Shown here in pieces: positions 45,736 to 56,769 of a stretch of 64,000 nt of DNA (its first letter is position 1; each line of letters opens with the position of its first letter). This DNA comes from Schistocerca nitens (taxonomy: Eukaryota > Arthropoda > Insecta > Orthoptera > Acrididae): NCBI RefSeq assembly GCF_023898315.1, contig NC_064616.1:545033602-545097601 (forward strand), written 5' to 3'. The notes beneath the pieces were generated by a model. It was not told the DNA's origin, ran no database searches, and was given only the letters and a program-made list of their open reading frames with translations. Both the position numbers and the translations under genes were made by a program.

Positions 45736-48700
45736 TACTCTGCAAACGACTGTGAAGTGCGTGGCAGATGGTACGTCCCACTGTATCAGTTATTAAGACT
45801 TCCTCTCATTCTGTTCACGTATGGGAATCATGATAACTTAAACGATTCTTTACGTTGGGTAATTGGTCTATTCTTGTCTTTACAACGAATATTGGAGATA
45901 TACGTAGGAACCTGTAATATGTTTCTAAATTAACTACTTAAAGTTAGTTCTAGAAATTTTATAAATTGTTTTCCGCAGTTCTAAACGGAATAGAAATGAA
46001 TAGGAGCTCTTCACAGATGTCTAGAATACATTAGCATAGACTCATTAAGTCATATTCACGATGAACTTTATGATGTGGAACGTGTCAACTGAGCAAAGAG
46101 CAAAAAATTTATTTGATTACATGCTTATGTTTACAGGTATTTTACGCATAAATTACTAATTATTGACATTTTCTGTCTATGAAACATCATATTTCCATTG
46201 GTGTACCAACAAGGAGTTTCATAGCTCTACATTTCGTCCCTACCAGCGCCGAAGTTATAGACTGTGCAAATTGGGCAGATCAGTATTGTTCTTCTAGTGT
46301 TGTAGTTATGAATGTCTCTGTAACTCCCAGATTTATGAGGACTGTTGATAAGTTACATAAGTAAATGAAAGTAGAATGAGCTTGTGGGTAATATTCGCAG
46401 CTGCTTAAAGGGATGCCAGCAAAAAGAGAATGTTACCTTCAACAGAATTGTGGAGTATGATATAAGGAGGGCCCGCGTTCGATGTTTATTGACATTTGTG
46501 GAGTCACTTTTCGCACAGAGAGGCCTAACAGCGACATATTTCAACACATCTTGGAAAAGTCTTGAATTAATTACGCATTCCATAGAAAATAGTACATATT
46601 ACGGGCCCACAAACACTTATTGTTTTGTAGGTGACCTTGACTACCCAACAGGAAACTTTAATTTTCAGACACATGTTGTAGCGCAGTCTGAAACACTGCG
46701 TAGACGAACAACCGCTGTATTCCATTAATAATGAAATCGAAAACTGTGATTATGTTTCTGTATCAGCTGCAGAATATTTCAGAAGGAATAAAAATTTATG
46801 CCAGATCAGACCTCGAGCAGGGATTTAAGACACCAGAGATTTCGGCCGCTCGTGCAGGTGTTAGCCGAAGTAGCTAAGGCTGGTGACAAGCGGGGAATAC
46901 GGGTTGTAGTCCCAGTCTGGCATCAATTTCCATTTCTTCTGAAATATTCTACAACTGATGCGAAATGACAATTATAATTTGAGACCTGACTCTTTTAGGA
47001 TCGTAAGAATATTCCATATTACAGAGGAGAGATTAGCAGCACTTGTAATTTCACTTTATACCTTCTGTATCGTTCCCTTAATTAGCTGTTTCCGCTAGTT
47101 ATTCAAAAGTAATGATCAAAAATTTCTGCTACACAGGAACTGTCTTTCAAGAAAAATTATATCATGTGCCATGGTTTTCTTCCATGTATCTTTTAACAAT
47201 ATTCCATACAGATCTGATTTTATTGTTTCATCATTCAGTATCAGACAACAGACACATGCTCGAGCATTATAATAAAACATTTCTTAAAATAATACAGAAC
47301 TGTTTATAGAAATAATTTCTTTTAGAAACACTATCAGTTCTCCCTATTTTTTCATTTGCAACATACTATGATACCTGTAGTACTCTGAGGCTTCTGTAAT
47401 GACTTTCCAATATTGCATTTAATTATCTTTCCACGAAAACTACACTCAGAATTGGATACAGATCTATTAAGAAATATTTCCTATTTAAATCTAGCATTGG
47501 GTTCATTGCGAACATCACTCCAGGTAATATTTTGTACTTTCTTTAAAATATTCACTTGTTTTGTAATAAATTAGCCCGTTTCTCAATTGCATATGGAGCT
47601 ATGTTATGTAATGAGATTCACTGCACATCGTTATCTGGTAATCCGCTTACCACTAAAATTCCACGTGTTGTATGAATACATTATCTGTAAGGGTATTATT
47701 ATCTTCAGCAATTCGACCTGGGAAATTTATGACTAATTTGCAAGTGGCTGTAAGCACCACTAGATCACTTTCCGTGTCAGATTCGCTCGAGAAATCGACT
47801 CTTAAGTCACAACAAATCAATAATACCGTCATTCTGGGTGACAAACATCGCAATGAGACATCAAAAACTTTTATCGATTTTTCGCAGTTACGCAGACAAA
47901 CACAAATACATCATTTCCCAACATTAACTCACAAGAACATATTTCTGTACACTGACCTTTACGTAATTCATTTATTTCCAAATTTATTATTTATATTTCT
48001 GTTTTATGAATGTGACAGCTCTTCCTCTACCGATAGTGTATCTACGTAAGTGTACAGCTAATTTATAACTACTTACGTACAAATTTTCAGTCCATGTCAT
48101 TATATAGTTTTGAGACGAATGACAACAGTTTCTTTCCAAGTAATAAGACCATCCATACACCGTAACAAATCATTTTTTCTGTTTTTTATCTCCTTGTATT
48201 CTGATGATGCAGACTGATTTTACCTTTCACTCTATTTTTATAGTATTAACTAACAGTATCTATCGATTTAATTAAGATTGTTACAGTCTGTATTATCGCT
48301 GATGTTGACCTAAGCCTGGTGTCTCACATCTTCCTACAGCAACTACTGGAACAGCACTAATATGATAATCGACATCCGTCTAAAGTAGCATAGTCAGCAC
48401 CATGTTTACTCACGTAAGAGTAGAGATAATATGGGACTGGTCCGTGTACCACAAAACTTCCACAAAATCCGTATTTCTGTGCTCAGCAGCAGCTTCGATT
48501 TTGTCTCGGTCACCTCTATTATGAATTTTCCGCTTTTAACCAGGTTATATCCAGGTTTCCCAACTATCAGTACTTGATAATCTTTGGAAAACTCCTTAAC
48601 ACAATGGTGTAAGCTTTCTGTTACCTGGATGAGATGCAACAAATGTAAGGAAATATGAATTGATATTACTATTTTCATAAGTTTCTTGTGTGTAAAATCC

Positions 48701-49050
48701 GACCTAATATTAGGAAAGTAGGCGCAAGTACAAAATGTACTCTTCGCACAGTTTTAGCTTCTTTGAAATGCCAATAACACTTACACTTACGTACTTACAC
48801 TCATATAATATTTATAACAACAACAAACTCTTAAAACTAGTTCCTAATATCTTATTTATTTAATTACTTACGACAGTGGAATTCACTACGAACTCACGGG
48901 CTCAATATTGCCTCTGCTTTGGCGGCGTTCTTTTGGTAACATATCGGTCAGGTAGATGTATTCAGACCGGGAAGTGGGAACTGGAATGTAGATCATCGTC
49001 CACTTTCCACTAAGTAGTGACTGCAATGACTGGAAAGGATTTAAATATAC
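45736..49050. other. Intron 2 sequence with one unassigned open frame
   Basis: Mostly AT-rich. A 115-codon forward frame at 46384-46728 has no recognised family or splice support. A GC-richer patch near 46850-46930 has a B-box-like GGGTTGTAGTCCC and may be a tRNA-SINE scrap. Confidence 0.3.
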
Positions 49051-49886
49051 GGGGTGGCTGTAACGAAGCTTTCACTACTTGTGATGTTCCCTGGGACAAA
49101 CAAGAGATCGTAGGAGATTGAAACTTCGAGAAACATTTGTCAGGACACGCAGAAGAGAAATAAGGAATAAGCCATTGAGATCAACACATTTTAATTTTCA
49201 TATTATGTGATAACATTTGTAAATGGCTTACCATGAAAACGTTTCAGGTTGCAAACGGTTCTCAGTGTTATGACAATCTGCATCCACGACAGCACAGAAC
49301 AGCACTACAGATACCATTTCATAACTTTTCGCAGCACTTTTCGAACGGTGGAACATATGGTGTGAAACTCTCAGAACAACGCTCGTGCACTGCTTGTATA
49401 TCGCACATTGCGCACTGCATTCTTAGTCATGGCAACAGGAACGCCTTCGACAGTTTGTTGCGCAATTGGCCATCGACCTCTCCCAAGAACAATTCCGAAA
49501 AGGCCACATAGTTCCCACTTCTAAATCATGTTCTTCAACCCCGGTGCGGAGAGCGGACTCCCCGGTTTTCCTTCAATATTTCGACACTTGTGAAGAGCAG
49601 CAGCACTGTTACTGTTGTTTTGATAAAACAGCCTTACAAGCAAAGCCCAGGTCAGCTTGTCCACACCCGTGTTCACTGTCTGCAACTGTAACACACACTG
49701 ATGCTTGTGTTTCAAACTTACACTGCCGCATCGGTAAAGACGCCAGAGGGCAACACGTGACACTAACACTAGTAACAACACAAATGCTGCAGAGCACAGT
49801 CTGAACATAATTCCTATAAAGTTTGGTATCCACACAGTAAATGGTTTTCTGTTCACACTGACCCAAGTAGTGGAAGTTTAATCATA
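49051..49886 (-). mobile_element. Mariner-like (DUF4817-type) element, 3' part deleted, in intron 2
   Basis: The ends carry inverted copies of a family terminus (ACGGGGTGGCTGTAACGAAG on the left; AACTTCCACTACTTGGG type on the complement of the right). The minus strand encodes only the N-terminal part of the transposase. LFYQNNSNSAAALHKCRNIE and PLSAPGLKNMI lie near 49525-49640, then 'QQTVEGVPVAM', 'NAVRNVRYTSSARAL' and STVRKVLRKVMKWY toward 49280. The catalytic domain is gone. The element ends only about 90 bases before the acceptor of exon 3. Confidence 0.75.
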
Positions 49887-49975
49887 ACTCTATCCATCTG
49901 TATACTATAAATAAGATGCATACTCACTGTCACATTAATGGCAAATATTAATATAATTATCTGCTTATCATTCAG

Positions 49976-50204
49976 AAATGTACCCACATCAGATGAAACC
50001 ACCTCAAGAAACACACTGGAAGCGAAGTACAATGAACCTGTCGATGGTTCTGATGTTTTGCAGAAGAGTGACTGTGCCCTGTCACCACCAGGATGCAAGT
50101 CAACTGGTTCTACATCTGAAGAGGTTGAGTTTCTCCAGATTACTACTCAGAAACCTTCGAAGATTACCTCTCCGTCTGTTGAAACTGATGGTACAACGTA
50201 TTAG
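49976..50204 (+). CDS. Secreted-protein gene, terminal coding exon 3
   Basis: The acceptor TTATCATTCAG precedes 49976. One base completes Leu46, then 75 codons run to TAG at 50202-50204. The sequence begins NVPTSDETTSRNTLEAKYNE. It has a Cys pair (C79 and C86, in CALSPPGC) that could close a small loop, and ends in a Ser/Thr-rich tail (QKPSKITSPSVETDGTTY). The assembled protein is about 121 residues, acidic after the signal peptide, with no membrane segment or N-glycosylation sequon. It may be a secreted peptide precursor or cuticle/salivary-type protein; I cannot name it. Further small exons in the introns are possible. Confidence 0.55.
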
Positions 50205-50336
50205 CATGTACATACATACATAGTAATTGGTTCCTTTTTCCTAGGAACTGCTTTTGTATATGTTGCGGCCATATCAATAATGTACTTGATTTTTATTTAA
50301 AGGATAAATGTTATGGTGCAGATATTGATAATGAAC

Positions 50337-50342
50337 AATAAA
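50337..50342 (+). terminator. Polyadenylation signal of the secreted-protein gene
   Basis: AATAAA lies 133 bases after the stop codon, a normal 3' UTR length for a small insect gene. Another AATAAA lies near 50653. Confidence 0.5.
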
Positions 50343-50810
50343 TCCCAGCAGTCTCTCAACATTTGCGTGAAATATATGGTACTGAGTACGTATAAACACA
50401 CACCACATTCTACTTTGGATTTATGGACAGAATGTACACAGTTGGGAAAATGAGATTGGCAGTTATCGACACGAATAAATATTAATCCATTAAATATACT
50501 GATGATTAATTCCAGTTGACGATTCTGCAGTCAGTTTGGTGGCTCTAGAACTTCATAACAATTGCAGCAAGCCACTGTTACTTAGGTTTCACACATTTGC
50601 TCTGTTTTTATAAGCACAAATACAATCATAATGTACGTATTTGATGACTTTAAATAAAAACTGTATGGTGAAAGAGAGAGAAAATGTGTTTTACTTTGTA
50701 CCTTATTAATCTCAGTTTGCTCAAAAAGTATCATTTCTCCCTCGGTGTTTTCCTTGATAATAACACATCCCCTTTATCAATCATGTTTTCGTTTTGCATA
50801 TTTTATTCAG
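50343..50810. other. 3' flank of the host gene
   Basis: AT-rich; nothing recognised beyond a possible second polyadenylation signal. Confidence 0.35.
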
Positions 50811-51094
50811 TTGAAAGATTTCTTGATGCCTTCAGCTCCCATTCTGTTTATATCGTGTACTATTTTACAGTTTAGGCCTTGGGCCATTTTAAACTATTTT
50901 ATGGATGATTTTTAGTAATAAATTATGTCATGGGTGTCGTTGCTCCTGGAACCACAGGAGCAACCACATACATGACATAATTTACTACTAAAAAAATCAG
51001 CTATAAAATACCTGACAATGGCCTCAGGCCGAAATTGTATAATAGTACATGAAATAAAGAGAATGGCAACTGAAGGCATCAAGAAATCTTTCAA
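50811..51094. repeat. Large hairpin (foldback) of about 280 bp
   Basis: TTGAAAGATTTCTTGATGCC at 50811 has its complement ending at 51094. The arms pair, with some mismatches, to a centre near 50952 where TTGCTCCTG faces CAGGAGCAA across six bases. No target duplication was seen. Likely a foldback MITE. Confidence 0.85.
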
Positions 51095-51102
51095 AAACTT
51101 CA

Positions 51103-51949
51103 TTGCAACTGCGGATCCTATCGCACTGAAAATGATTTTACTTTCATTGCACTGGACACATGTATGAATGTAAAATATTTAGGAACATATCAAACATTAA
51201 CAAAATATAATGATAAATTAAACAGTAAATTATGAAATGGAAATTTTAGTTAAATAATTATTGATAATAAACAACACCACGAAAATATTCTTCTTTATAC
51301 GAACCTTAATAATTAGCAGGAAGACGTAGGATTTCAGCCTTTGTCGATCAGTGTGAACCGTTCACTCATATACCTCCACTATTTATTAGCAGTTATCTTC
51401 AAACCTTAGTTACTGATGAGCAACGACAGGAATACTGTGCCAGTTTTACGATAGTAGAAATAGAGATAGTTAGAAGGCAATCATAATGTACAGGGATAGT
51501 AGTGGCAGAATACAGGAGTGTATGACAAAAACTATTGCTGGTGTTACCTGTAGAACATTCTGTAGTGTTCTCTGTTCATAAAACGTGGTACTCAGACAAC
51601 TGTGTCACAGTGAATGCATTCATTAGGGTTCTTTGGAATTATCTTGTCTCAAAACACGGTGAAAACCCTGTGTATAATACAAGGACCAAAAGTAGGCTCT
51701 GTAATGACTTCTAAGTATGACATTAGCACGAAAAGAAGTCAGATACGCCTGTATATAACATGTGCATACTGTGAGATTATAGTTTTATTGAATCATTTGT
51801 CACGGTCGTCGGCGATCCAATAGGGCTCAGGAGTTTGCACCCTCAGTTTTGAGTCTACAGTCATTAACTGAACTGAGCTTTATGGCAAACAGCGTTGGCA
51901 GCAATCATTTTTCAGCACTAACACGCCACACTGGCGAGTGTCCCACAGC
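51103..51949. other. Unassigned
   Basis: No gene recognised. Confidence 0.35.
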
Positions 51950-52869
51950 TTCAGCCACTTAAACGTGGTCGCTTTGTGGGACTGCAGCAAGCCGGATAGA
52001 TGTATCGACCGACTGTTGCACATGTCTGTCACAGTCTATCAGTGGTGTGTTGCTACTTTCAACAGTGGGCTCTGAAATATTCCCATACCTGTAGACCATA
52101 TTCTGGATGTCTGTGTTTCACAGACGCACTTTTAGATCCGTGTGTTGTGCGAGCGAGAGCGGCAGTGGCCATTCCAACATTTTCCAGGTACGACATCTGG
52201 GCACATGTCGCACCTGCTGTGTCACCAGGGACCATTAGGGACCGTCTGCTAGCAGCGGGACCAAGAACATGCATGAATAATAGACAGGCTACCACAGACA
52301 CCACAACACCGCCGATCATGAGTACTCTGGTGTCGTGAGAGTGTTGACGAGAGTAGGGTCTGTACGTATGCGTGCAATGGACGTTCACGTGTAGGGAGTA
52401 GATCTGTTAAGCTACTTATTCCAGAGTGCATTCGTCGATGACTCATGGGTCCCACCCCAGGATTCATGGTGTGATGTGCGGCGGAGAATCATTTACAGTT
52501 CATATTCACATCTGTTGTTTCTATGGGATAAAGTAACCAGTACTCGCTATACAACACGGGTTTTCATCCCCGTGCTACTACCATTTCTTCGACATGAAGG
52601 TAATGTGCTTTTTCTGTAGGATAATGCATATCCAAATACGGCTGTTGAGACTTACATGCTCTTCGTCGTGCACGACAACTACCATGGTAAACCAGATCAG
52701 CAGATAACTCTCCAATTGAAGATAAGTGGACATGATTATGCGGGAACTTACTCGTTCTCCAGGGACGGCAAGAACCACCGCCGAAATACAATAAAAGGCG
52801 CAATATGTTTGTGGACAATTTATCGCTGGATGCTATTCTGAAACTTTATGATCGTTAGTATACGACAAT
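51950..52869 (+). mobile_element. Tc1-like element relic, left portion
   Basis: Decayed transposase: 'RGRFVGLQQAG' start, then LLDPCVVRARAAVAIPTFSR, APAVSPGTIRDRLLAAGPRT, a 'PGFMV' block near 52460, DNAYPNTAV with the second Asp, and RQLPW with ADNSPIEDKW near the Glu. Many breaks. A LINE cuts it at about 52870. A continuation ('RGGYAETVLERF') reappears right after the LINE at about 57143, matching the end of Tc1 transposases ('ARGGYT'). Confidence 0.65.
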
Positions 52870-52892
52870 ATCTACATCTACATCTACATCTA
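52870..52892 (-). repeat. LINE 3' microsatellite tail (GATGTA)n
   Basis: About three and a half units of the hexamer, seen as TCTACA repeats on the + strand, directly after the LINE 3' UTR. Confidence 0.9.
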
Positions 52893-52942
52893 TACTCCGC
52901 GAGCCACCTTACGGTGTGTGGCGGAGGGTACTTATTGTACCA

Positions 52943-55807
52943 CTATCTGATCCCCCCTTCCCTGTTCCATTCACGAATTGTGCGTGGGAAGAACGACTGC
53001 TTGTAAGTCTCCGTATTTGCTCTAATTTCTCGGATCTTTTCGTTGTGATCATTACGCGAGATATATGTGGGCGGTAGTAATATGTTGCCCATCTCTTCCC
53101 GGAATGTGCTCTCTCGTAATTTCGATAATAAACCTCTCCGTATTGCGTAACGCCTTTCTTGAAGTGTCCGCCACTGGAGCTTGTTCAGCATCTCCGTAAC
53201 GCTCTCGCGCTGACTAAATGTCCCCATGACGAATCGCGCTGCTTTTCGCTGGATCATGTCTATCTCTTCTATTAATCCAACCTGGTAAGGGTCCCATACT
53301 GATGAGCAATACTCAAGAATCGGACGAACAAGCGTTTTGTAAGCTACTTCTTTCGTCGATGAGTCACATTTTCTTAGAATTCTTCCTATGAATCTCAACC
53401 TGGCGCCTGCTTTTCCCACTATTTGTTTTATGTGATCATTCCACTTCAGATCGCTCCGGATAGTAACTCCTAAGTATTTTACGGTCGTTACCGCTTCCAA
53501 TGATTTACCACCTATGGCATAATCGTACTGGAATGGATTTCTGCCCCTATGTATGCGCATTATATTACATTTATCTACGTTTAGGGAAAGCTGCCAGCTG
53601 TCGCACCATTCATTAATCCTCTGCAGGTCTTCCTGGAGTACGTACGAGTCTTCTGATGTTGCTACTTTCTTGTAGACAACCGTGTCATCTGCAAATAGCC
53701 TCACGGAGCTACCGATGTTGTCAACTAAGTCATTTATGTATATTGTAAACAATAAAGGTCCTATCACGCTTCCTTGCGGTACTCCCGAAATTACCTCTAC
53801 ATCTGCAGATTTTGAACCGTTAAGAATGACATGTTGTGTTCTTTCTTCTAGGAAATCCTGAATCCAATCACAAACCTGGTCCGATATTCCGTAAGCACGT
53901 ATTTTTTTCACTAAACGTAAGTGCGGAACCGTATCAAATGCCTTCCTGAAGTCCAGGAATACGGCATCAATCTGCTCGCCAGTGTCTACGGCACTGTGAA
54001 TTTCTTGGGCAAATAGGGCGAGCTGGGTTTCACATGATCTCTGTTTGCGGAATCCATGTTGGTTATGATGAAGGAGATTTGTATTATCTAAGAACGTCAT
54101 AATACGAGAACACAAAACATGTTCCATTATTCTACAACAGATTGACGTAAGTGAAATAGGCCTATAATTATTCGCATCTGATTTATGACCCTTCTTGAAA
54201 ATGGGAACGACCTGTGCTTTCTTCCAGTCGCTAGGTACTTTACGTTCTTCCAGAGATCTACGATAAATTGCTGATAGAAAGGGGGCAAGTTCTTTAGCAT
54301 AATCACTGTAGAATCTTAAGGGTATCTCGTCTGGTCCGGATGCTTTTCCGCTACTAAGTGATAGCAGTTGTTTTTCAATTCCGATATCGTTTATTTCAAT
54401 ATTTTCCATTTTGGCGTCCGTGCGACGGCTGAAGTCAGGGACCGTGTTACGATTTTCCGCAGTGAAACAGTTTCGGAACACTGAATTCAGTATTTCTGCC
54501 TTTCTTCGGTCGTCCTCTGTTTCGGTGCCATCGTGGTCAACGAGTGACTGAATAGGGGATTTAGATCCGCTTACCGATTTTACATATGACCAAAACTTTT
54601 TAGGGTTCTTGTTTAGATTGTTTGCCAATGTTTTATGTTCGAATTCGTTGAATGCTTCTCTCATTGCTCTCTTTACGCTCTTTTTCGCTTCGTTCAGCTT
54701 TTCCTTATCAGCTATGATTCGACTACTCTTAAACCTATGGTGAAGCTTTCTTTGTTTCCGTAGTACCTTTCGTACATGATTGTTATACCACGGTGGATCT
54801 TTCCCCTCGCTTTGGACCTTAGTCGGTACGAACTTCTCTAAGGCGTACTGGACGATGTTTCTGAATTTTTTCCATTTTTGTTCCACATCCTCTTCCTCAG
54901 AAATGAACGTTTGATGGTGGTCACTCAGATATTCTGCGATTTGTGCCCTATCACTCTTGTTAAGCAAATAGATTTTCCTTCCTTTCTTGGCATTTCTTAT
55001 TACACTTGTAGTCATTGATGCAACCACTGACTTATGATCACTGATACCCTCTTCTACATTCACGGAGTCGAAAAGTTCCGGTCTATTTGTTGCTATGAGG
55101 TCTAAAACGTTAGCTTCACGAGTTGGTTCTCTAACTATCTGCTCGAAGTAATTCTCGGACAAGGCAGTCAGGATAATGTCACAAGAGTCTCTGTCCCTGG
55201 CTCCAGTTCTGATTGTGTGACTATCCCATTCTATACCTGGTAGATTGAAGTCTCCCCCTATTACAATAGTATGATCACGAAACTTCTTCACGACGTTCTG
55301 CAGGTTCTCTCTGAGGCGCTCAACTACTACGGTCGCTGATGCAGGTGGCCTATAGAAGCATCCGACTATCATATCTGACCCACCTTTGATACTTAACTTA
55401 ACCCAGATTATTTCACATTCGCATTCGCTAATAACTTCACTGGATATTATTGAATTCTTTACTGCTATAAATACTCCTCCACCATTGGCGTTTATCCTAT
55501 CCTTGCGGTATATATTCCATTCTGTGTCTAGGATTTCGTTACTGTTCACTTCCGGTTTTAACCAACTTTCCGTTCCTAATACTATATGCGCACTATTTCC
55601 TTCAATAAGAGATACTAATTCAGGAACCTTGCCCTGGATACTCCTGCAGTTTACCAATATTACGTTAACTTTTCCTGTTTTTGGTCTCTGAGGACGGACG
55701 TTCTTTATCAACGATGATAATGTTCTCTCTGGTAAGCCGTCAGGTATTTTATCGTTTCGCCCAAGGGGGGGTCCCTCTAACCTAAAAAACCCCCGTGTGC
55801 ACGCCAC
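52943..55807 (-). CDS. CR1-type LINE ORF2: endonuclease and reverse transcriptase
   Basis: 954 residues, without interruption. It would nick target DNA and copy the LINE RNA onto it. N-terminal apurinic-type endonuclease, about residues 47-270: VNVILVNCRSI (Asn53), LGTESWL (Glu80), GGDFNLPGIEW near 185 and ISDHKSVV near 260. Reverse transcriptase, about residues 515-780: VVPIFKKGHKSDANNYRPIS, QHGFRKQRSCETQL, VFLDFRKAFDTV (first Asp), SGVPQGSVIGPLLF and VRLFADDTVVYKK (the catalytic Asp pair). The thumb and a C-terminal region with IRRGLLSKLRE follow. The ATG overlaps the end of ORF1 by 31 bases in another frame, so it is probably translated by re-initiation or a similar coupled process. Confidence 0.95.
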   Translation of the reverse strand: MACTRGFFRLEGPPLGRNDKIPDGLPERTLSSLIKNVRPQRPKTGKVNVILVNCRSIQGKVPELVSLIEGNSAHIVLGTESWLKPEVNSNEILDTEWNIYRKDRINANGGGVFIAVKNSIISSEVISECECEIIWVKLSIKGGSDMIVGCFYRPPASATVVVERLRENLQNVVKKFRDHTIVIGGDFNLPGIEWDSHTIRTGARDRDSCDIILTALSENYFEQIVREPTREANVLDLIATNRPELFDSVNVEEGISDHKSVVASMTTSVIRNAKKGRKIYLLNKSDRAQIAEYLSDHHQTFISEEEDVEQKWKKFRNIVQYALEKFVPTKVQSEGKDPPWYNNHVRKVLRKQRKLHHRFKSSRIIADKEKLNEAKKSVKRAMREAFNEFEHKTLANNLNKNPKKFWSYVKSVSGSKSPIQSLVDHDGTETEDDRRKAEILNSVFRNCFTAENRNTVPDFSRRTDAKMENIEINDIGIEKQLLSLSSGKASGPDEIPLRFYSDYAKELAPFLSAIYRRSLEERKVPSDWKKAQVVPIFKKGHKSDANNYRPISLTSICCRIMEHVLCSRIMTFLDNTNLLHHNQHGFRKQRSCETQLALFAQEIHSAVDTGEQIDAVFLDFRKAFDTVPHLRLVKKIRAYGISDQVCDWIQDFLEERTQHVILNGSKSADVEVISGVPQGSVIGPLLFTIYINDLVDNIGSSVRLFADDTVVYKKVATSEDSYVLQEDLQRINEWCDSWQLSLNVDKCNIMRIHRGRNPFQYDYAIGGKSLEAVTTVKYLGVTIRSDLKWNDHIKQIVGKAGARLRFIGRILRKCDSSTKEVAYKTLVRPILEYCSSVWDPYQVGLIEEIDMIQRKAARFVMGTFSQRESVTEMLNKLQWRTLQERRYAIRRGLLSKLRESTFREEMGNILLPPTYISRNDHNEKIREIRANTETYKQSFFPRTIREWNREGGIR

Positions 55808-56769
55808 ACGTACTCTGCTACCCTAGTAGCTGCTTCCGGTGTGTAGTGCACGCCTGACCTGTCTAGGGGGGCCCTACAGTTCTCCACCCAATAACGGAGG
55901 TCGATGAATTTGCAACCATTATAGTCGCAGAGTCGTCTGAGCCTCTGGTTTAGACCCTCCACACGGCTCCAAACCAGAGGACCGCGATCGACTCTGGGCA
56001 CTATGCTGCAGATATTAAGCTCAGCTTGCACTCCGCGTGCGATGCTGGTTGTCTTCACCAAATCAGCCAGCCGCCGGAAGGAACCAAGGATGGCCTCAGA
56101 ACCCAAGCGGCAGGCGTCATTCGTTCCGACATGTGCTACTATCTGCAGCCGGTCACACCCAGTGCGTTCAATAGCTGCCGGAAGGGCCTCCTCCACATTA
56201 CGGACGAGACCCCCCGGCAAGCACACCGAGTGCACACTGGCATTCTTCCCCGACCTACCCGCTATTTTCCTGAGGGGCTCCATAACCCGCCTAACGTTGG
56301 AGCTCCCTATAACTAATAGGCCCGCCCTCTGTGACTGTCGGGACCTTGCCGGAGAATCGGCCACTGGCTCAACAGGCGAGGCATCCTGTGGTGGCTCGGA
56401 AACGATGTCATCACCACTAGGAAGCACCCCGTACCTGTTGGAAAGGGGTAAGGCAGCCGCCACGCGGCCAGATCCCACCTTCGCCTTTCGGCCAGGCACG
56501 CGCGAGCCCACCACTGTCCGCCATTCACCCTGGAGTGATGGCTGACCGGTAAGATGCTCACTGCCGGAAGACGCAGCGACATCAGGGGTTCCATGTGATT
56601 CCAAGGCCACCGAAGTAGGCATAGGTCTCACCACAGTTGCCCCAACGCCACTACGAGCCGACGCCTGCGCCTCGAGCTCGATGAGCCTAACAGACAAAGC
56701 CTCCACCTGTCCCCGAAGAGTGGCCAATTCTCCTTGCGTCCGCTCACAACAACCACAGTCCCTACACAT
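55777..56769 (-). CDS. CR1-type LINE ORF1: coiled coil plus esterase-like domain
   Basis: 330 residues, expected to bind the LINE RNA and help form its particle. It opens with a Cys cluster (MCRDCGCCERTQ), then a heptad-like stretch to about residue 40 (ELATLRGQVEALSVRLIELE). A low-complexity linker follows to about 145. From about residue 150 comes an SGNH/GDSL-hydrolase-like domain: LLVIGSSNVRRV (nucleophile block), IVAHVGTNDACR (GxND block) and DRSGVHYTPEAATRVAEYV (final Asp...His). Esterase-like ORF1 proteins are known in the CR1 group. All blocks look intact. Confidence 0.85.
   Translation of the reverse strand: MCRDCGCCERTQGELATLRGQVEALSVRLIELEAQASARSGVGATVVRPMPTSVALESHGTPDVAASSGSEHLTGQPSLQGEWRTVVGSRVPGRKAKVGSGRVAAALPLSNRYGVLPSGDDIVSEPPQDASPVEPVADSPARSRQSQRAGLLVIGSSNVRRVMEPLRKIAGRSGKNASVHSVCLPGGLVRNVEEALPAAIERTGCDRLQIVAHVGTNDACRLGSEAILGSFRRLADLVKTTSIARGVQAELNICSIVPRVDRGPLVWSRVEGLNQRLRRLCDYNGCKFIDLRYWVENCRAPLDRSGVHYTPEAATRVAEYVWRAHGGFLG

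Noticed and set aside
46384-46728. 115-codon + strand open frame in intron 2
   Set aside because: Phase and splice sites do not fit the host gene and I recognise no family. Possibly an old repeat; not called as a gene.
47700-47760. Possible small exon (TATCTTCAG acceptor, GTAAGC donor)
   Set aside because: It hits a stop in the phase required between exons 2 and 3, so it cannot be part of the host reading frame.
55386-56545. Forward frames over the LINE (101 and 180 codons)
   Set aside because: They are shadows of the intact LINE ORFs on the minus strand.
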